DNA of 64,000 nucleotides from assembly GCF_027891095.1 (NCBI RefSeq), contig NZ_JAQIIO010000007.1, forward strand, positions 85,056 through 149,055, read 5' to 3'. Within the stretch, counting starts at the first letter, position 1. Each line of letters starts with the position of its first letter. Below are positions 35,537 to 45,696 of the stretch, piece after piece. Source of the DNA: Aliiroseovarius salicola (lineage in GTDB: Bacteria > Pseudomonadota > Alphaproteobacteria > Rhodobacterales > Rhodobacteraceae). The notes beneath the pieces were generated by a model, which ran no database searches, was not told where the DNA came from, and saw nothing but the letters and a program-made list of their open reading frames with translations. A program made the position numbers and the translations under genes.

Positions 35537-36232
35537 ATGGTCGACACCGTAACTTCTCCCTCTATGCCGGCAACATTGACAGCCCCTGTTGCACAGCCGG
35601 GTGAGAATACCAATAAGCTCAGCGCCGAAGAGGAACTGTCATCGGACTTTGAAACTTTTTTGAAGATGATGACGGTCCAGATGCAAAATCAGGATCCTCT
35701 CAACCCAATGGAATCAACTGAATTCGCCATGCAATTGGCCACGTTCTCAGGTGTCGAACAACAGGTGCGCAGCAACAGTTTGCTTGACGGCATGTCGACA
35801 AAACTGGATCTGATGGGGTTGAACGATTTGGCCGGTTGGGTTGGGATGGAAGCCCGTGTGGTCTCTTCCGCCAAGTTCGATGGCACACCGATCACGTTGA
35901 AAGGCTCTCCTCCCACCACTGCGGACGCCACGCATTTGGTGGTGAAGAACGGGGATGGAACCATAGTGCAAAAGACCCAGGTCCCGGTGTCTTCCGAACA
36001 GGTCAGTTGGGCTGGGGTTGCAGAGAGCGGAACGCCATTCCCATCGGATACCTATACCTTTGAGTTGGAGAGTTGGAGTGAAGGAAAGCTTCTCGAAACT
36101 TCGCAGATGGAGGTCTACACCCGAATTGTCGAAACGCGCAAAGAAGATGGCAGCCTGAAGCTTGTAACAGAAAGTGGACATACGGTTGGGGCCAATGATG
36201 TGTCCGCCTTGCGAGAAGCATCTAAGGGGTAA
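35537..36232 (+). CDS. flgD: Hook-cap protein FlgD
   Basis: The 231-residue scaffold for hook assembly has the signature FLKMMTVQMQNQDPLNPMES (about 48-67), then EFAMQLATFSGVEQQVRSNS. The C-terminal half is the Ig/Tudor-like region. It is coupled to fliK and is the last flagellar gene in the window. Confidence 0.94.
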   Translation: MVDTVTSPSMPATLTAPVAQPGENTNKLSAEEELSSDFETFLKMMTVQMQNQDPLNPMESTEFAMQLATFSGVEQQVRSNSLLDGMSTKLDLMGLNDLAGWVGMEARVVSSAKFDGTPITLKGSPPTTADATHLVVKNGDGTIVQKTQVPVSSEQVSWAGVAESGTPFPSDTYTFELESWSEGKLLETSQMEVYTRIVETRKEDGSLKLVTESGHTVGANDVSALREASKG

Positions 36233-36307
36233 AATCCGCGCGTGAAACAGGGTAGGGTTCGCGTCTTTCTCTTGACCTGCCCTCTGATCGTGACCGATAG
36301 CTTTGGA

Positions 36308-37156
36308 ATGACGGATAGGGATCATATATCTCCTCCTGCTACGCTCAAGTCCGGTTGGGAGCAGCGCGGGATTGCAGAGAGGAACGCAGACTGGGCGCGC
36401 CAGTCAGGGGGCCACAGCAATCCGGTTTGGCGCGTGCTGGGGCAGGACCGCGATATCATCTGCAAACTCTATGTCCCAAGCAATCATTCTCCGATTTTCT
36501 CCAACGATCCTGATCATGAAGCGATTTCTCTTACAGCCCTGGCGGGGACTGGAATTGCACCCAAAATGCTCGGCCGCTTGCGGTGTGAGGCAGGAGAAAG
36601 TCTGGCGTATTCCTATCTTGATGGCCCGCAATGGCGAGGAAACGTACAGGACGTGGCTGTTTTGATGGCACACCTGCACCTCCAACCTGTACCGGATGGG
36701 CTGAACAGTGTTCGGTCTGATCCGGACGTGCTGATAGATCAGACCAGGCAGATGCAGCCTGAAATGCGTATTTCCCCAATGCCCGAACATCCTCTTCCGC
36801 CTGTCGATCCAGTGTTCCTGCATGGCGATATTGTGCCCGGCAATCTGGTGGAAACCTCTGAAGGGCTTATGCTGATCGACTGGCAATGCCCCGCCAAAGG
36901 GGATCCTTGTCTGGATATTGCGATCTTTTTGTCACCCGCCATGCAGGTCATCTATGGTCATCACCCTTTGAGTGAAGATGAAATTGGGGCGTTCTTCACC
37001 ATGTATGGCCACCCTAACGTCACCGAAAGGTATCAGATCCTCGCCCCGTTTTTCCACACCCGCATGGCAGCATATTGCCTTTGGAAAGGGGCCAGAGGGT
37101 CAGCCAGCCATGCCGCTGCTGCGGTGTTGGAGTTGGAAGCGTTAGAGAAACTTTGA
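36308..37156 (+). CDS. Aminoglycoside/choline-kinase-fold phosphotransferase
   Basis: The 282-residue protein has a protein-kinase-like fold. FLHGDIVPGNLVETSEGLML (near residue 175) is the Brenner catalytic loop with HGD and N, and LIDWQCPAKGDPCLDIAIF is the DFG-like metal loop. The phosphate acceptor is unknown; choline-type or small-metabolite kinases are possible. The start at 36308 is preferred over 36242, though neither has a strong ribosome site. Its 3' end overlaps the convergent ubiB by 15 bases. Confidence 0.75.
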   Translation: MTDRDHISPPATLKSGWEQRGIAERNADWARQSGGHSNPVWRVLGQDRDIICKLYVPSNHSPIFSNDPDHEAISLTALAGTGIAPKMLGRLRCEAGESLAYSYLDGPQWRGNVQDVAVLMAHLHLQPVPDGLNSVRSDPDVLIDQTRQMQPEMRISPMPEHPLPPVDPVFLHGDIVPGNLVETSEGLMLIDWQCPAKGDPCLDIAIFLSPAMQVIYGHHPLSEDEIGAFFTMYGHPNVTERYQILAPFFHTRMAAYCLWKGARGSASHAAAAVLELEALEKL

Positions 37157-38671
37157 TACCCACACCGCGATCAAAGCCAAAACTCCACCAAGACTGACAT
37201 AAGCCATGGCTCGCATCGGCCGGGCTTGATCCGGTTCCGGCAACGGAGAGGAGTGTCGGATCAATGCGTTCTCAGCCAATTCTGGCAAACGAGGGCCGAA
37301 TCTGGCCAACACACGCAGAGTTCGCGTAAGGTCGCGGACCACCGCCTTGGGACCGATTGAGGATTTGATGTAATCTTCGACGACAGGACGCGCGGATTGC
37401 CAGATATTGATACGCGGATCCAATGACCGTGCAACCCCTTCAACAACAACCATGGTTCGTTGCAAAAGGATCAGCTCTGTGCGGGTCTGCATCCCAAACT
37501 TCTCTGTAACTTCAAAGAGGTATGAAAGAAGTTTTGCCATCGAGATTTGGGTGGCGTCCATATCCGCGATTGGCTCCCCCACCGCGCGCAGGGCCTGTGC
37601 AAACTCTACCACATCACGGTCGGCAGGCACATAACCCGCTTCGAAATGCACCTCGGCAACGCGGGTGTAATCGCGCGTGATGAAACCATAAAGGATCTCG
37701 GCGTAGACGCGGCGGGTGTATTCGTCGATCCGGCCCATAATCCCGAAATCAATGGCCACGATGTCGCCATTTGATGCGAATTTCAGATTGCCTTGGTGCA
37801 TGTCACCGTGGAACAGCCCATCGCGCAGGGCGTGGCTGAGGAAGAGTTGGAGGACCCGTTCACCAAGAGATGTCATATCCAGGCCAGAGGCGCGGATTGA
37901 TACCAGATCATTGGCTGGGATGCCCTCGGCCCAACCCAGCGTCATCACACTCCGCCCGGTTAGCCCCCAATTGACTTCGGGCACCACAAAACCTTCGTCA
38001 CCTGCGGTGTTTTCGGCAAATTCACTGGCAGAAGCACTTTCAAGGCGCAGGTCCAGCTCTCCCATGACCACGCCCTCAAAATGTTCAACCACATCAGTGG
38101 GGCGCAGGCGCCGGGTTGAGGGCAGAAGCCATTCGATCATGTTGGCGGAAAAATGGAAGGCATCAATATCGGTGCGGAAGGCCCGCAAGATACCGGGGCG
38201 CAGCACCTTCACAGCCACTTCCTGTCCGGTGCTGGCGAGGCGCGCACGGTGCACTTGTGCAATTGAGGCCGCGGCGACCGGTTCAGAAAATTCGGAAAAC
38301 ACCTCGTCCACTTCGATGCCAAGCTCGTCTTCGACCATGTCACGCGCCACGTCGAGCGGGAATGGGGGCAGCTTGTCCTGCAAGTATTTCAACTGATCGG
38401 CCAGATCGGCACCCACCACATCGGGACGTGTCGATAAGATTTGCCCGAACTTGATGTAAGCAGGCCCCAGCGCAGTGATTGCACGGGTCACAGGCGGCAG
38501 GGATGTATCGCCCTTTTTGCCGAGCCATGCGAAAGGAAAGCCGATAATGCGAGCGGCAATCCGCAGCGCGGGAGGGGCGTTCATCGCATCCAGCACCACC
38601 CCCATGGCGCCTGTGCGCTGAAAGGTGGCGCCTGTACGGATCAGACGCCAGATATTGTGCGGTCCGCGCAT
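37142..38671 (-). CDS. ubiB: Ubiquinone biosynthesis regulatory protein UbiB
   Basis: A 509-residue ABC1/ADCK-type atypical kinase needed for ubiquinone synthesis. The KxGQ motif YIKFGQILSTRPD (about 70-82), AAASIAQVHRA and FHGDMHQGNL, VAIDFGIMGR are all present, and a C-terminal hydrophobic stretch anchors it in the inner membrane. It starts one base after ubiE, and the two form a short operon. Confidence 0.95.
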   Translation of the reverse strand: MRGPHNIWRLIRTGATFQRTGAMGVVLDAMNAPPALRIAARIIGFPFAWLGKKGDTSLPPVTRAITALGPAYIKFGQILSTRPDVVGADLADQLKYLQDKLPPFPLDVARDMVEDELGIEVDEVFSEFSEPVAAASIAQVHRARLASTGQEVAVKVLRPGILRAFRTDIDAFHFSANMIEWLLPSTRRLRPTDVVEHFEGVVMGELDLRLESASASEFAENTAGDEGFVVPEVNWGLTGRSVMTLGWAEGIPANDLVSIRASGLDMTSLGERVLQLFLSHALRDGLFHGDMHQGNLKFASNGDIVAIDFGIMGRIDEYTRRVYAEILYGFITRDYTRVAEVHFEAGYVPADRDVVEFAQALRAVGEPIADMDATQISMAKLLSYLFEVTEKFGMQTRTELILLQRTMVVVEGVARSLDPRINIWQSARPVVEDYIKSSIGPKAVVRDLTRTLRVLARFGPRLPELAENALIRHSSPLPEPDQARPMRAMAYVSLGGVLALIAVWVSKFL

Positions 38672-38672
38672 G

Positions 38673-39419
38673 TTAGATTTTCCACCCTGAATGCAGGGCG
38701 GCGATGCCCAAGGACAAATTACGGTACTTCACATTCTCAAATCCGGCCTCGCGGATCATACCGGCAAAAGTTTCCTGATCCGGGAACTTCCGGATCGATT
38801 CCACGAGATACTGATAGCTGTCGTAATCGTCAGCAATCAGCTTGCCCATGCGCGGGATCACGTTGAAGGAATAAAGATCGTAGAGTTTTTGCAGACCGTC
38901 GTTTGGCAATTGGCTGAATTCAAGCACCATCAGGCGCCCACCGGGTTTCAGCACGCGATAAGCTTCTTTCAGGGCGTCGGGAATGCGTGTCACGTTGCGG
39001 ATGCCAAAGCTGATCGTGTAGCGATCAAAGCTGTTGTCCTCAAACGGCAGTTGCATTGCGTCGCCAGCCACCCAATCAAGCCGGTCGGACATATTGTCCG
39101 CTTCCGCCCGTTGGCGACCCTCAACCAGCATCGATTCCGTCATATCAAGCACAACCGAACTGGTGTCTTCAGCTCGTTTCAGGAACCGGAAGGAAATATC
39201 CCCCGTGCCGCCAGCCACATCCAGAAGGCGCTGACCGGGGCGCGGCGCGAGCCAATCCATCATCGCGTCTTTCCAGAGGCGGTGGATCCCCACCGACATG
39301 ACATCATTCATCACGTCATATTTTGAGGCCACATTAGTAAAGACCCCATGAACCATTCCGGCCTTTTGGTCTTCGTCTACGGTTTTGAAACCGAAATGCG
39401 TGGTTTTCTTCGCAGCCAT
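38673..39419 (-). CDS. ubiE: Ubiquinone/menaquinone C-methyltransferase UbiE
   Basis: This 248-residue SAM-dependent enzyme methylates the benzoquinol ring. The glycine-rich SAM motif [20 protein letters not shown] and the family signature [15 protein letters not shown], with [13 protein letters not shown] after it, are present. The start at 39419 ([11 protein letters not shown]) fits the family; an ATG at 39479 does not. It is followed by ubiB. Confidence 0.96.
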   Translation of the reverse strand: MAAKKTTHFGFKTVDEDQKAGMVHGVFTNVASKYDVMNDVMSVGIHRLWKDAMMDWLAPRPGQRLLDVAGGTGDISFRFLKRAEDTSSVVLDMTESMLVEGRQRAEADNMSDRLDWVAGDAMQLPFEDNSFDRYTISFGIRNVTRIPDALKEAYRVLKPGGRLMVLEFSQLPNDGLQKLYDLYSFNVIPRMGKLIADDYDSYQYLVESIRKFPDQETFAGMIREAGFENVKYRNLSLGIAALHSGWKI

Positions 39420-39504
39420 GTCGATCATTCGCCCAAATTTCGTCCCAAACGAGATATACCCATATGCCCCAAGAGACAAACCATCAAATTTAAGTAGGTT
39501 GCAG

Positions 39505-40125
39505 ATGTTTATTTATGGAATTGCTATTTTTGTAGCGGTGATTTTTGTGCTGGGCAGTTCTTCGAAATGGGCACGCTCATTTCGAGGTGAAAAAGAACTT
39601 GGAAAGCGTGCCGGGGCAGTGATGAGTGATGACTGGTCGCTGGAAGTGATTTCAGAAGTTGGAAGCAAGAAGGAACCCCATCACACTTTCACCAAAACCA
39701 ACCATCCAACGACGTGGGGGGTGCGGGTTCTTTTTGCGGTTCTGTCGGTTGTCGTCTATGTCTATGTGTTCCCGATGTTCGACGACCCTAAGGTGTCGGG
39801 TGGCATGGTGGCCTATGCCGCTGAAATAAAATGGGCACTTCTTGCCTGCCTTGGCTATGCAGCCGCCTATATCTTGGCATTTGAAATCACGTTGGATGGT
39901 CACGAGCTGCAAGCCATGTCCGGGTTTTTTCGCACTAAAACCTATGATTTGCGTGACCTGAAAGAAGTTACAGAGAACGGTCCGTATGAATGGAAACTCT
40001 ATTTCACGGATCGAGCCCCCGTTCGGATGATGAAATCGGTTGTGGGTGTTCAAACCTTGCGGCAACATCTGTCAGAGGTGATGCAAGCCAACAGGATGGA
40101 ACATGCCAGAACTGCCCGAGGTTGA
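39505..40125 (+). CDS. Membrane protein of unknown function
   Basis: From the ATG at 39505 the 206-residue protein has three hydrophobic segments (about 1-17, 70-92 and 108-128) and a soluble C-terminal part. I do not recognise a family. It diverges from ubiE and overlaps the mutM start by 23 bases, which suggests co-transcription with mutM. Confidence 0.65.
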   Translation: MFIYGIAIFVAVIFVLGSSSKWARSFRGEKELGKRAGAVMSDDWSLEVISEVGSKKEPHHTFTKTNHPTTWGVRVLFAVLSVVVYVYVFPMFDDPKVSGGMVAYAAEIKWALLACLGYAAAYILAFEITLDGHELQAMSGFFRTKTYDLRDLKEVTENGPYEWKLYFTDRAPVRMMKSVVGVQTLRQHLSEVMQANRMEHARTARG

Positions 40126-40954
40126 GACGGTTCGTCGCGGGCTCTCTCCCGTGATGGAGGGGGAACGTATTGCAAAGGCCGATGTGCGTCGTGAAGGGTT
40201 GCGTTGGCCATTTCCCGAAAACATGGCCGAAAGGTTGACGGGTGCGCGCGTGACGCGGCTTGGGCGACGGTCAAAGTACCTGCTGGCGGACCTCGATACA
40301 GGTGAAACCCTGATTGTGCATCTTGGTATGTCGGGGCGGATGCTTATTTCGGGTCACGCGCTGGGCAAGTATCATCACGAACATCCCGCGCCCGAAAAGC
40401 ATGATCATGTGGTTTTTGACATGGAGAACGGCGCACGCGTGACGTTTAATGATCCGCGTCGGTTCGGGGCGATGGAACTTTGTGCGACATCTGGCCTGCC
40501 TGATCACAAATTGATTCGAGTCCTCGGGCCAGAGCCATTGGGGAATGACTTCAACGAAGACTATCTTGTCGAGCGTCTGTCCGGCAAAAATACCGCCATC
40601 AAAACAGCCCTTTTGGACCAGGGAATTACTGCTGGTCTTGGCAATATATATGTCTGCGAAGTTTTGTTCCGCGCGGGCATTCATCCGGCGCGCAAAGCGG
40701 CCAGAATCTCTGCAAAACGTGTGGCTGGTTTGGTCCCCATTATTCGGAAAGTTCTGGCCGAAGCGATCGAAAGTGGTGGGTCATCGCTGAAAGATTATCG
40801 CCAGGCGGATGGGGATCTGGGATATTTTCAACACAGCTTTCAGGTCTACGGACGCGAAGGTGAACCCTGCGTCACCCTTGATTGTAAAGGAAAAATCTCT
40901 CGTATTGTTCAAGGGGGGCGATCAAGCTTCTATTGCGGGCATTGTCAAAGATAA
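40103..40954 (+). CDS. mutM: Formamidopyrimidine-DNA glycosylase
   Basis: The 283-residue repair enzyme removes 8-oxoguanine and cuts the strand. [12 protein letters not shown] carries the catalytic P2 and E3. [16 protein letters not shown] and [17 protein letters not shown] are typical, and the C-terminal zinc finger shows C-x5-C followed by CGHC. The length is normal. It overlaps the upstream membrane protein gene. Confidence 0.97.
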   Translation: MPELPEVETVRRGLSPVMEGERIAKADVRREGLRWPFPENMAERLTGARVTRLGRRSKYLLADLDTGETLIVHLGMSGRMLISGHALGKYHHEHPAPEKHDHVVFDMENGARVTFNDPRRFGAMELCATSGLPDHKLIRVLGPEPLGNDFNEDYLVERLSGKNTAIKTALLDQGITAGLGNIYVCEVLFRAGIHPARKAARISAKRVAGLVPIIRKVLAEAIESGGSSLKDYRQADGDLGYFQHSFQVYGREGEPCVTLDCKGKISRIVQGGRSSFYCGHCQR

Positions 40955-41042
40955 CTTGATCGGAGGGAAATGCCCGCGTAGGACTCCCCTTCGAATACCA
41001 CTGGTCTGGGACGACCAAAACGGGACTAAAGGCAGGGGAACC

Positions 41043-41819
41043 ATGGCCTATAAAAATATCATCGCTGAAACAGAAGATCACATAACTCTGATCCGGCTCA
41101 ATCGTCCGGATGTCATGAATGCACTAAGTATGGATCTTCTGGCAGAACTCGGTGAGGCGTTGGCTGAAGCGCAGGACAACGACAAGGTGCGTTGCATCGT
41201 GATTACCGGCTCGGAAAAGGCGTTTGCTGCCGGGGCCGACATCAACATGATGGCCGAAAAGAGCTTTGTAGATGTGTTCGTGGGGGATCTGTTTACCCCG
41301 GAAGAAGCATCGATCATGCGGATCCGCAAACCAATCATTGCAGCCGTGTCGGGCTATGCGCTGGGTGGTGGCTGTGAACTGGCCATGATGTGTGATTTCG
41401 TCATCGCCTCCGACACCGCCAAATTTGGCCAACCCGAAGTGAACCTGGGTGTGATGGCAGGCTTTGGGGGCACGCAGCGCCTGACCAAACTGGTTGGACG
41501 CGCCAAGGCGATGGATATGAACCTGACCGGGCGTTTCATGGACGCCGCCGAAGCCGAGCGGTCAGGGCTGGTCAGTCGTGTGGTGCCCGCCAAAGAATTG
41601 ATGAAAGAGGCAATGGCCGCGGCGGCCAAGATTGCCGAGAAGTCGATGATCACCGTGATGGCAATCAAAGAAACGGTCAACCGGGCCGAACAGTTGCCAC
41701 TGAGCGAGGGCATTCTCTTTGAGCGTCGCGTGTTCCATTCGCTTTTCGCGTCGGAAGATCAGAAGGAAGGTATGGCGGCCTTCATTGAAAAGCGTGAGCC
41801 TCAGTTCCGCGACAAGTAA
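41043..41819 (+). CDS. Enoyl-CoA hydratase
   Basis: A 258-residue crotonase that hydrates enoyl-CoA in beta-oxidation. The oxyanion-hole phrase FAAGADINMMAEK and the catalytic glutamates in GGGCELAMMCD and PEVNLGVMAGFGGTQRL mark the active FadB1-like class. The start at 41043 follows AGGGGAACC. It stands between mutM and rpsT. Confidence 0.92.
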   Translation: MAYKNIIAETEDHITLIRLNRPDVMNALSMDLLAELGEALAEAQDNDKVRCIVITGSEKAFAAGADINMMAEKSFVDVFVGDLFTPEEASIMRIRKPIIAAVSGYALGGGCELAMMCDFVIASDTAKFGQPEVNLGVMAGFGGTQRLTKLVGRAKAMDMNLTGRFMDAAEAERSGLVSRVVPAKELMKEAMAAAAKIAEKSMITVMAIKETVNRAEQLPLSEGILFERRVFHSLFASEDQKEGMAAFIEKREPQFRDK

Positions 41820-41839
41820 GACGCCAATCCTGTAAAATA

Positions 41840-41876
41840 GGCTTTCCTTTCAGGGAAAAATGCCCTAAAGGAAGCC
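41840..41876 (+). other. Long stem-loop before rpsT
   Basis: Three stacked helices (GGCTT/AAGCC, CCTTT/AAAGG, AGGG/CCCT) with one-base bulges enclose a 7-base loop. No T run follows. It lies 120 bases upstream of rpsT and could end the enoyl-CoA hydratase mRNA or be part of the S20 leader. Confidence 0.55.
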
Positions 41877-41996
41877 GCAATACATGCGTGTGAGGCCCGC
41901 TTTGGCCAGAATCACCGGTTCTGAACCCGGCGGGTGCTGATGCGCGAGTCACCAATGTGACGTTAAAACGAAACACCCGAAGAAGGGATCAGAAAC

Positions 41997-42260
41997 ATGG
42001 CAAATTCGCCCCAAGCTAAAAAACGCGCCCGTCAGGCCGATCGTCGCTTTGCTGTCAACAAGGCTCGTCGTTCGCGTATCCGTACCTACCTGCGCAAAGT
42101 AGAAGAAGCCATCGCCGCGGGCGATCAGGCTGTTGCTGCAGCTGCACTGAAAGAAGCGCAGCCGGAACTGATGCGCGGCGTGTCGAAAGGCATCCTCCAC
42201 AAGAACACCGTAGCGCGCAAAATGTCGCGTCTGTCGGCGCGCGTGAAGTCCCTGGGCTAA
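41997..42260 (+). CDS. rpsT: 30S ribosomal protein S20
   Basis: The 87-residue basic protein binds 16S r[20 protein letters not shown] and [19 protein letters not shown] match S20. GAAGAAGGGA precedes the ATG. rpsT next to dnaA is common in Rhodobacterales. A terminator at 42334 follows. Confidence 0.97.
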   Translation: MANSPQAKKRARQADRRFAVNKARRSRIRTYLRKVEEAIAAGDQAVAAAALKEAQPELMRGVSKGILHKNTVARKMSRLSARVKSLG

Positions 42261-42333
42261 TCGCGCCGTCGGGCTGGTTCTGGCTGGCCTGTGACAAATT
42301 TGCCAACCCTCAGATTCGGGGTTCGGACATGAG

Positions 42334-42370
42334 ATGAGCGCGCCAAATAGGCGCGCTCATTTGCGTTTTT
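42334..42370 (+). terminator. Intrinsic terminator of rpsT
   Basis: ATGAGCGCGCC and GGCGCGCTCAT pair perfectly around an AAATA loop, followed by TTGCGTTTTT. Confidence 0.92.
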
Positions 42371-42947
42371 CCATACGATAAAATCGGGATTGTATAACCC
42401 GCCCGGGATTCGTTCGACGAAAGACAGAGTCAAGCGTGAAGTTCTATTGCACCGTCCGCACAGCACTTGCTAGCTTGACCTCAGCGATTCACGTCGCTGA
42501 CTTGGGACATTGATGACTTGGGGTAAAAGCCCTTTAATAACTGAGGCTTACCCAGATTTACAAACGGGTGGGGATAGAATCCTCCTCGCGACTGCAGCGC
42601 GCAACTCCCGTCGAGGGGGACGGGTGCCGCGTTGCTAGAATGCTGGCGTCGCACTTCTTGCCTGGGGTGCACACTAGACACATGTCATGTCTCCGATTGC
42701 CCCGATTGGGGTCACGCATACTGATCTGTAAAAGGGTCGGTAGTGTGTGGGTATCCTATGCGCTTATCTCTCTGCGACTGCAGAGGATCAGGGTGTTTGC
42801 GATACTAGGTCAGTTGCGGGTTTAGACCGGAAAGGGGCGGTCTGAATCTGGTCACGTTGAACGCTGGCAGAGGTGCTGTGGCAGGCGCCAGTGTGAGTGG
42901 AATGAGATCTGAATAAGACTGCTTGCGACGGTCTTTAAAAAATAAGA
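42371..42947. other. Gene-free region between rpsT and dnaA, candidate origin
   Basis: No ORF, tRNA or ribosome-profile of a known RNA is seen in this ~580-base stretch. It holds short palindromes (CTCTGC-GACT-GCAGAG near 42770; ACGGG/CCCGT around 42607) and GANTC sites at 42407, 42486, 42577 and 42844, with another at 42313. No good TTATNCACA DnaA box is visible, only two-mismatch candidates. Placement beside dnaA is the main reason to suspect the chromosome origin; a dnaA leader with promoters is the alternative. Confidence 0.35.
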
Positions 42948-42962
42948 ATGGGTCGAGGTGAC

Positions 42963-44336
42963 ATGACGAACGAAGAATGGGGACGGGTCCGGTCAAAGCT
43001 GCAGAAAGCAGTGGGGCAGAACAATTATGCAAACTGGATCGAACCCCTGGAATTTGCAGAGCTTGAGGGCGGAGTGGCGACTTTCTTGGTGCCAACCAAC
43101 TTCATGGGCAACTGGGTCGAGCGCAATTTCGGTGACAAGATTCTAAGCCAGCTGGTTGGTGCGGGTGTGAAAGTCTCGCGACTGGAGTTTGCAGTGCCGC
43201 AGAAGATGGCTCCGCGCAAGCCGGCCAATGAATCTGCCCCTGTTGCGGCAGAAAGCGGGAGTAAGACTGCGACACGAGTGGAAGTGCAGGATGAACTTCC
43301 TGGTGCGCCGCTGGATGCGCGATTTACCTTTGATAGTTTCGTGGTCGGCAAGCCAAACGAATTGGCACATGCTGCGGCCCGCCGTGTGGCCGAGGGTGGC
43401 CCAGTCACCTTCAATCCTTTGTTCCTGTATGGTGGTGTTGGTCTTGGTAAGACCCACTTGATGCACGCCATTGCGCATGAGTTGAAGGCCCATCAACCGG
43501 ACTTGCGCGTCGTATATCTATCTGCCGAACAATTCATGTATCGCTTCGTCAAAGCGCTTCGTGAAAAGCAGATGATGGACTTCAAACAACTGTTCCGCTC
43601 GGTCGACGTGCTGATGGTGGATGACGTTCAGTTTATTGCCGGTAAAGACAGCACCCAAGAAGAGTTCTTCCACACGTTCAACGCCTTGGTGGATCAGAAC
43701 AAGCAGATCATCATCTCGGCTGATCGCGCACCGGGCGAAATCAAGGATCTTGAGGACCGCATCAAATCACGTTTGCAATGTGGTCTTGTGGTTGATTTGC
43801 ATCCCACCGACTACGAATTGCGCCTTGGCGTGTTGCAGACCAAAGTTGCAACCTATCGCCAACAATATCCGGGCCTGCAGATTTCTGATGGCGTACTGGA
43901 GTTTCTCGCGCATCGCATTTCAACCAATGTGCGTGTGCTGGAAGGTGCCTTGATGCGCCTCTTCGCCTTCGCCTCTCTGGTCGGGCGGGAAATCACGCTG
44001 GAGCTGGCTCAGGATTGCCTGGGTGATATCCTGCGCGCCTCGGACCGCAAGGTCACCGTGGAAGAGATCCAGCGGAAAGTCAGTGAGCATTATAACATCC
44101 GCCTCTCGGACCTTATCGGTCCGAAGCGTGTGCGGACCATTGCGCGTCCCCGTCAGGTGGCGATGTATCTGGCCAAACACATGACCTCGCGGTCGCTGCC
44201 CGAAATCGGGCGACGCTTTGGCGGCCGTGACCACACCACTGTGATGCATGGGGTGAAGCGGATCGACGAGCTGAAGGGCGTCGACGATCAAATCGCTGAA
44301 GATCTGGAACTGCTGCGTCGCGCCCTCGAGGCGTAA
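42963..44336 (+). CDS. dnaA: Chromosomal replication initiator DnaA
   Basis: The 457-residue AAA+ protein opens the origin. Domain I is at 1-80, a short linker follows, then Walker A GGVGLGKTHLMHA, Walker B VLMVDDVQFIAGKD, and the C-terminal DNA-binding signature GGRDHTTVMHGVKRI. The ATG at 42963 follows GAGG; a start at 42948 is less likely. It leads the dnaA-dnaN-recF-gyrB set. Confidence 0.97.
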   Translation: MTNEEWGRVRSKLQKAVGQNNYANWIEPLEFAELEGGVATFLVPTNFMGNWVERNFGDKILSQLVGAGVKVSRLEFAVPQKMAPRKPANESAPVAAESGSKTATRVEVQDELPGAPLDARFTFDSFVVGKPNELAHAAARRVAEGGPVTFNPLFLYGGVGLGKTHLMHAIAHELKAHQPDLRVVYLSAEQFMYRFVKALREKQMMDFKQLFRSVDVLMVDDVQFIAGKDSTQEEFFHTFNALVDQNKQIIISADRAPGEIKDLEDRIKSRLQCGLVVDLHPTDYELRLGVLQTKVATYRQQYPGLQISDGVLEFLAHRISTNVRVLEGALMRLFAFASLVGREITLELAQDCLGDILRASDRKVTVEEIQRKVSEHYNIRLSDLIGPKRVRTIARPRQVAMYLAKHMTSRSLPEIGRRFGGRDHTTVMHGVKRIDELKGVDDQIAEDLELLRRALEA

Positions 44337-44507
44337 GCTCTTATTCTTGTCCTGTGCGCAAGCGCAGGCACAACAGTTGCTTGCAAAGGGCGGGTTGGGG
44401 TCCGTTTGGCCTTGACCCGCCCTTCAAACCATTGGACATTCCAGCAAAAGAACAATCTCGGGGCGAAGGCATCGGCTTTCAGCCCCTATATTCGTCAGGA
44501 GTGGGAT

Positions 44508-45626
44508 ATGAAGATCAGCATTGAACGCGGTGCGTTGCTCAAGGCCGTGGCCCAGGCTCAATCGGTTGTGGAACGCCGCAACACCATCCCGATCCTGGCC
44601 AATGTGCTGATCGAAGCGGAAGGCGACAGTGTGTCGTTCCGGGCCACCGACCTTGATATCGAAGTCGTCGACAAGACCCCGGCAATGGTTGAACGCGCCG
44701 GTGCCACTACGGTTGCCGCTGTGACGCTTCATGAGATTGTGCGCAAACTGCCGGACGGGGCTTTGGTGCAACTGACCGATGATGGGGCGACAGGCCGCCT
44801 GACGGTTGAAGCCGGCCGGTCGAACTTCTCGCTCGCCACCCTGCCGAAAGAAGATTTCCCGGTCATGGCATCGTCTGAGTACTCGGCCAACTTCTCAGCC
44901 CCCGCGCCGGTGCTGCGCCGCCTGTTCGACAAATCGAAATTTGCGATCTCGACCGAGGAAACCCGCTACTACCTGAACGGTGTTTACCTTCATGTGTCTG
45001 ATGCAGAAGGCGGCAAGGTGCTGCGCGCCGTGGCCACCGACGGTCACCGTCTTGCCCGTATCGACGCCGAGCTGCCAGCAGGTGCAGAAGAGATGCCTGG
45101 TGTGATCGTGCCGCGCAAGACCGTGGGCGAACTGCGCAAGCTGCTGGATGATGATGACGCAACGATTGCCGTGTCGGTGTCGGAAACCAAGGTGCGTTTT
45201 GCGACCCCGGCGATAACGCTGACGTCGAAAGTCATCGACGGTACTTTCCCCGATTACACTCGTGTCATCCCAACCGGGAATACCCGTAAGCTGGAGGTGG
45301 ACGCGTCTGAATTTGCGCAGGCCGTAGACCGCGTGGCCACCGTTTCGTCGGAACGTTCGCGTGCCGTCAAACTGCAACTGGACGAAGACCGTCTGGTTCT
45401 GTCGGTGAATGCACCCGATGCAGGTGCTGCGGAAGAAGAACTCGCCGTTGCTTACGGCGATGAGCGGCTGGAGATCGGCTTCAACGCCAAATATCTCTTG
45501 GAAATTGCCAGCCAGGTAGACCGCGAAAACGCAACCTTCATGTTCAACAATTCTGGCGATCCGGCCCTGATGCGCGAAGGCAATGACACCAGCGCTGTCT
45601 ACGTCGTCATGCCGATGCGCGTGTGA
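44508..45626 (+). CDS. dnaN: DNA polymerase III sliding clamp
   Basis: The 372-residue beta clamp encircles DNA and tethers the polymerase. MKISIERGALLKAVAQAQSV and the C-terminus VYVVMPMRV are diagnostic, and three clamp domains fill the length. CAGGAG precedes the ATG. A GC-rich stem (CCTGTGCGCAAGCGCAGG) lies between dnaA and dnaN near 44351. Confidence 0.97.
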   Translation: MKISIERGALLKAVAQAQSVVERRNTIPILANVLIEAEGDSVSFRATDLDIEVVDKTPAMVERAGATTVAAVTLHEIVRKLPDGALVQLTDDGATGRLTVEAGRSNFSLATLPKEDFPVMASSEYSANFSAPAPVLRRLFDKSKFAISTEETRYYLNGVYLHVSDAEGGKVLRAVATDGHRLARIDAELPAGAEEMPGVIVPRKTVGELRKLLDDDDATIAVSVSETKVRFATPAITLTSKVIDGTFPDYTRVIPTGNTRKLEVDASEFAQAVDRVATVSSERSRAVKLQLDEDRLVLSVNAPDAGAAEEELAVAYGDERLEIGFNAKYLLEIASQVDRENATFMFNNSGDPALMREGNDTSAVYVVMPMRV

Positions 45627-45696
45627 GCGGCGTCTGCAGTTCGAAATTTCAGCCCCTCACAGGGCGTAGACTGGCAAGAGGAAAAGGGGCGTGTAA

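Noticed and set aside
42480..42840. Possible structured ncRNA (SRP RNA, tmRNA or RNase P) before dnaA
   Set aside because: None of the conserved sequence cores of these RNAs is present; only short palindromes are seen.
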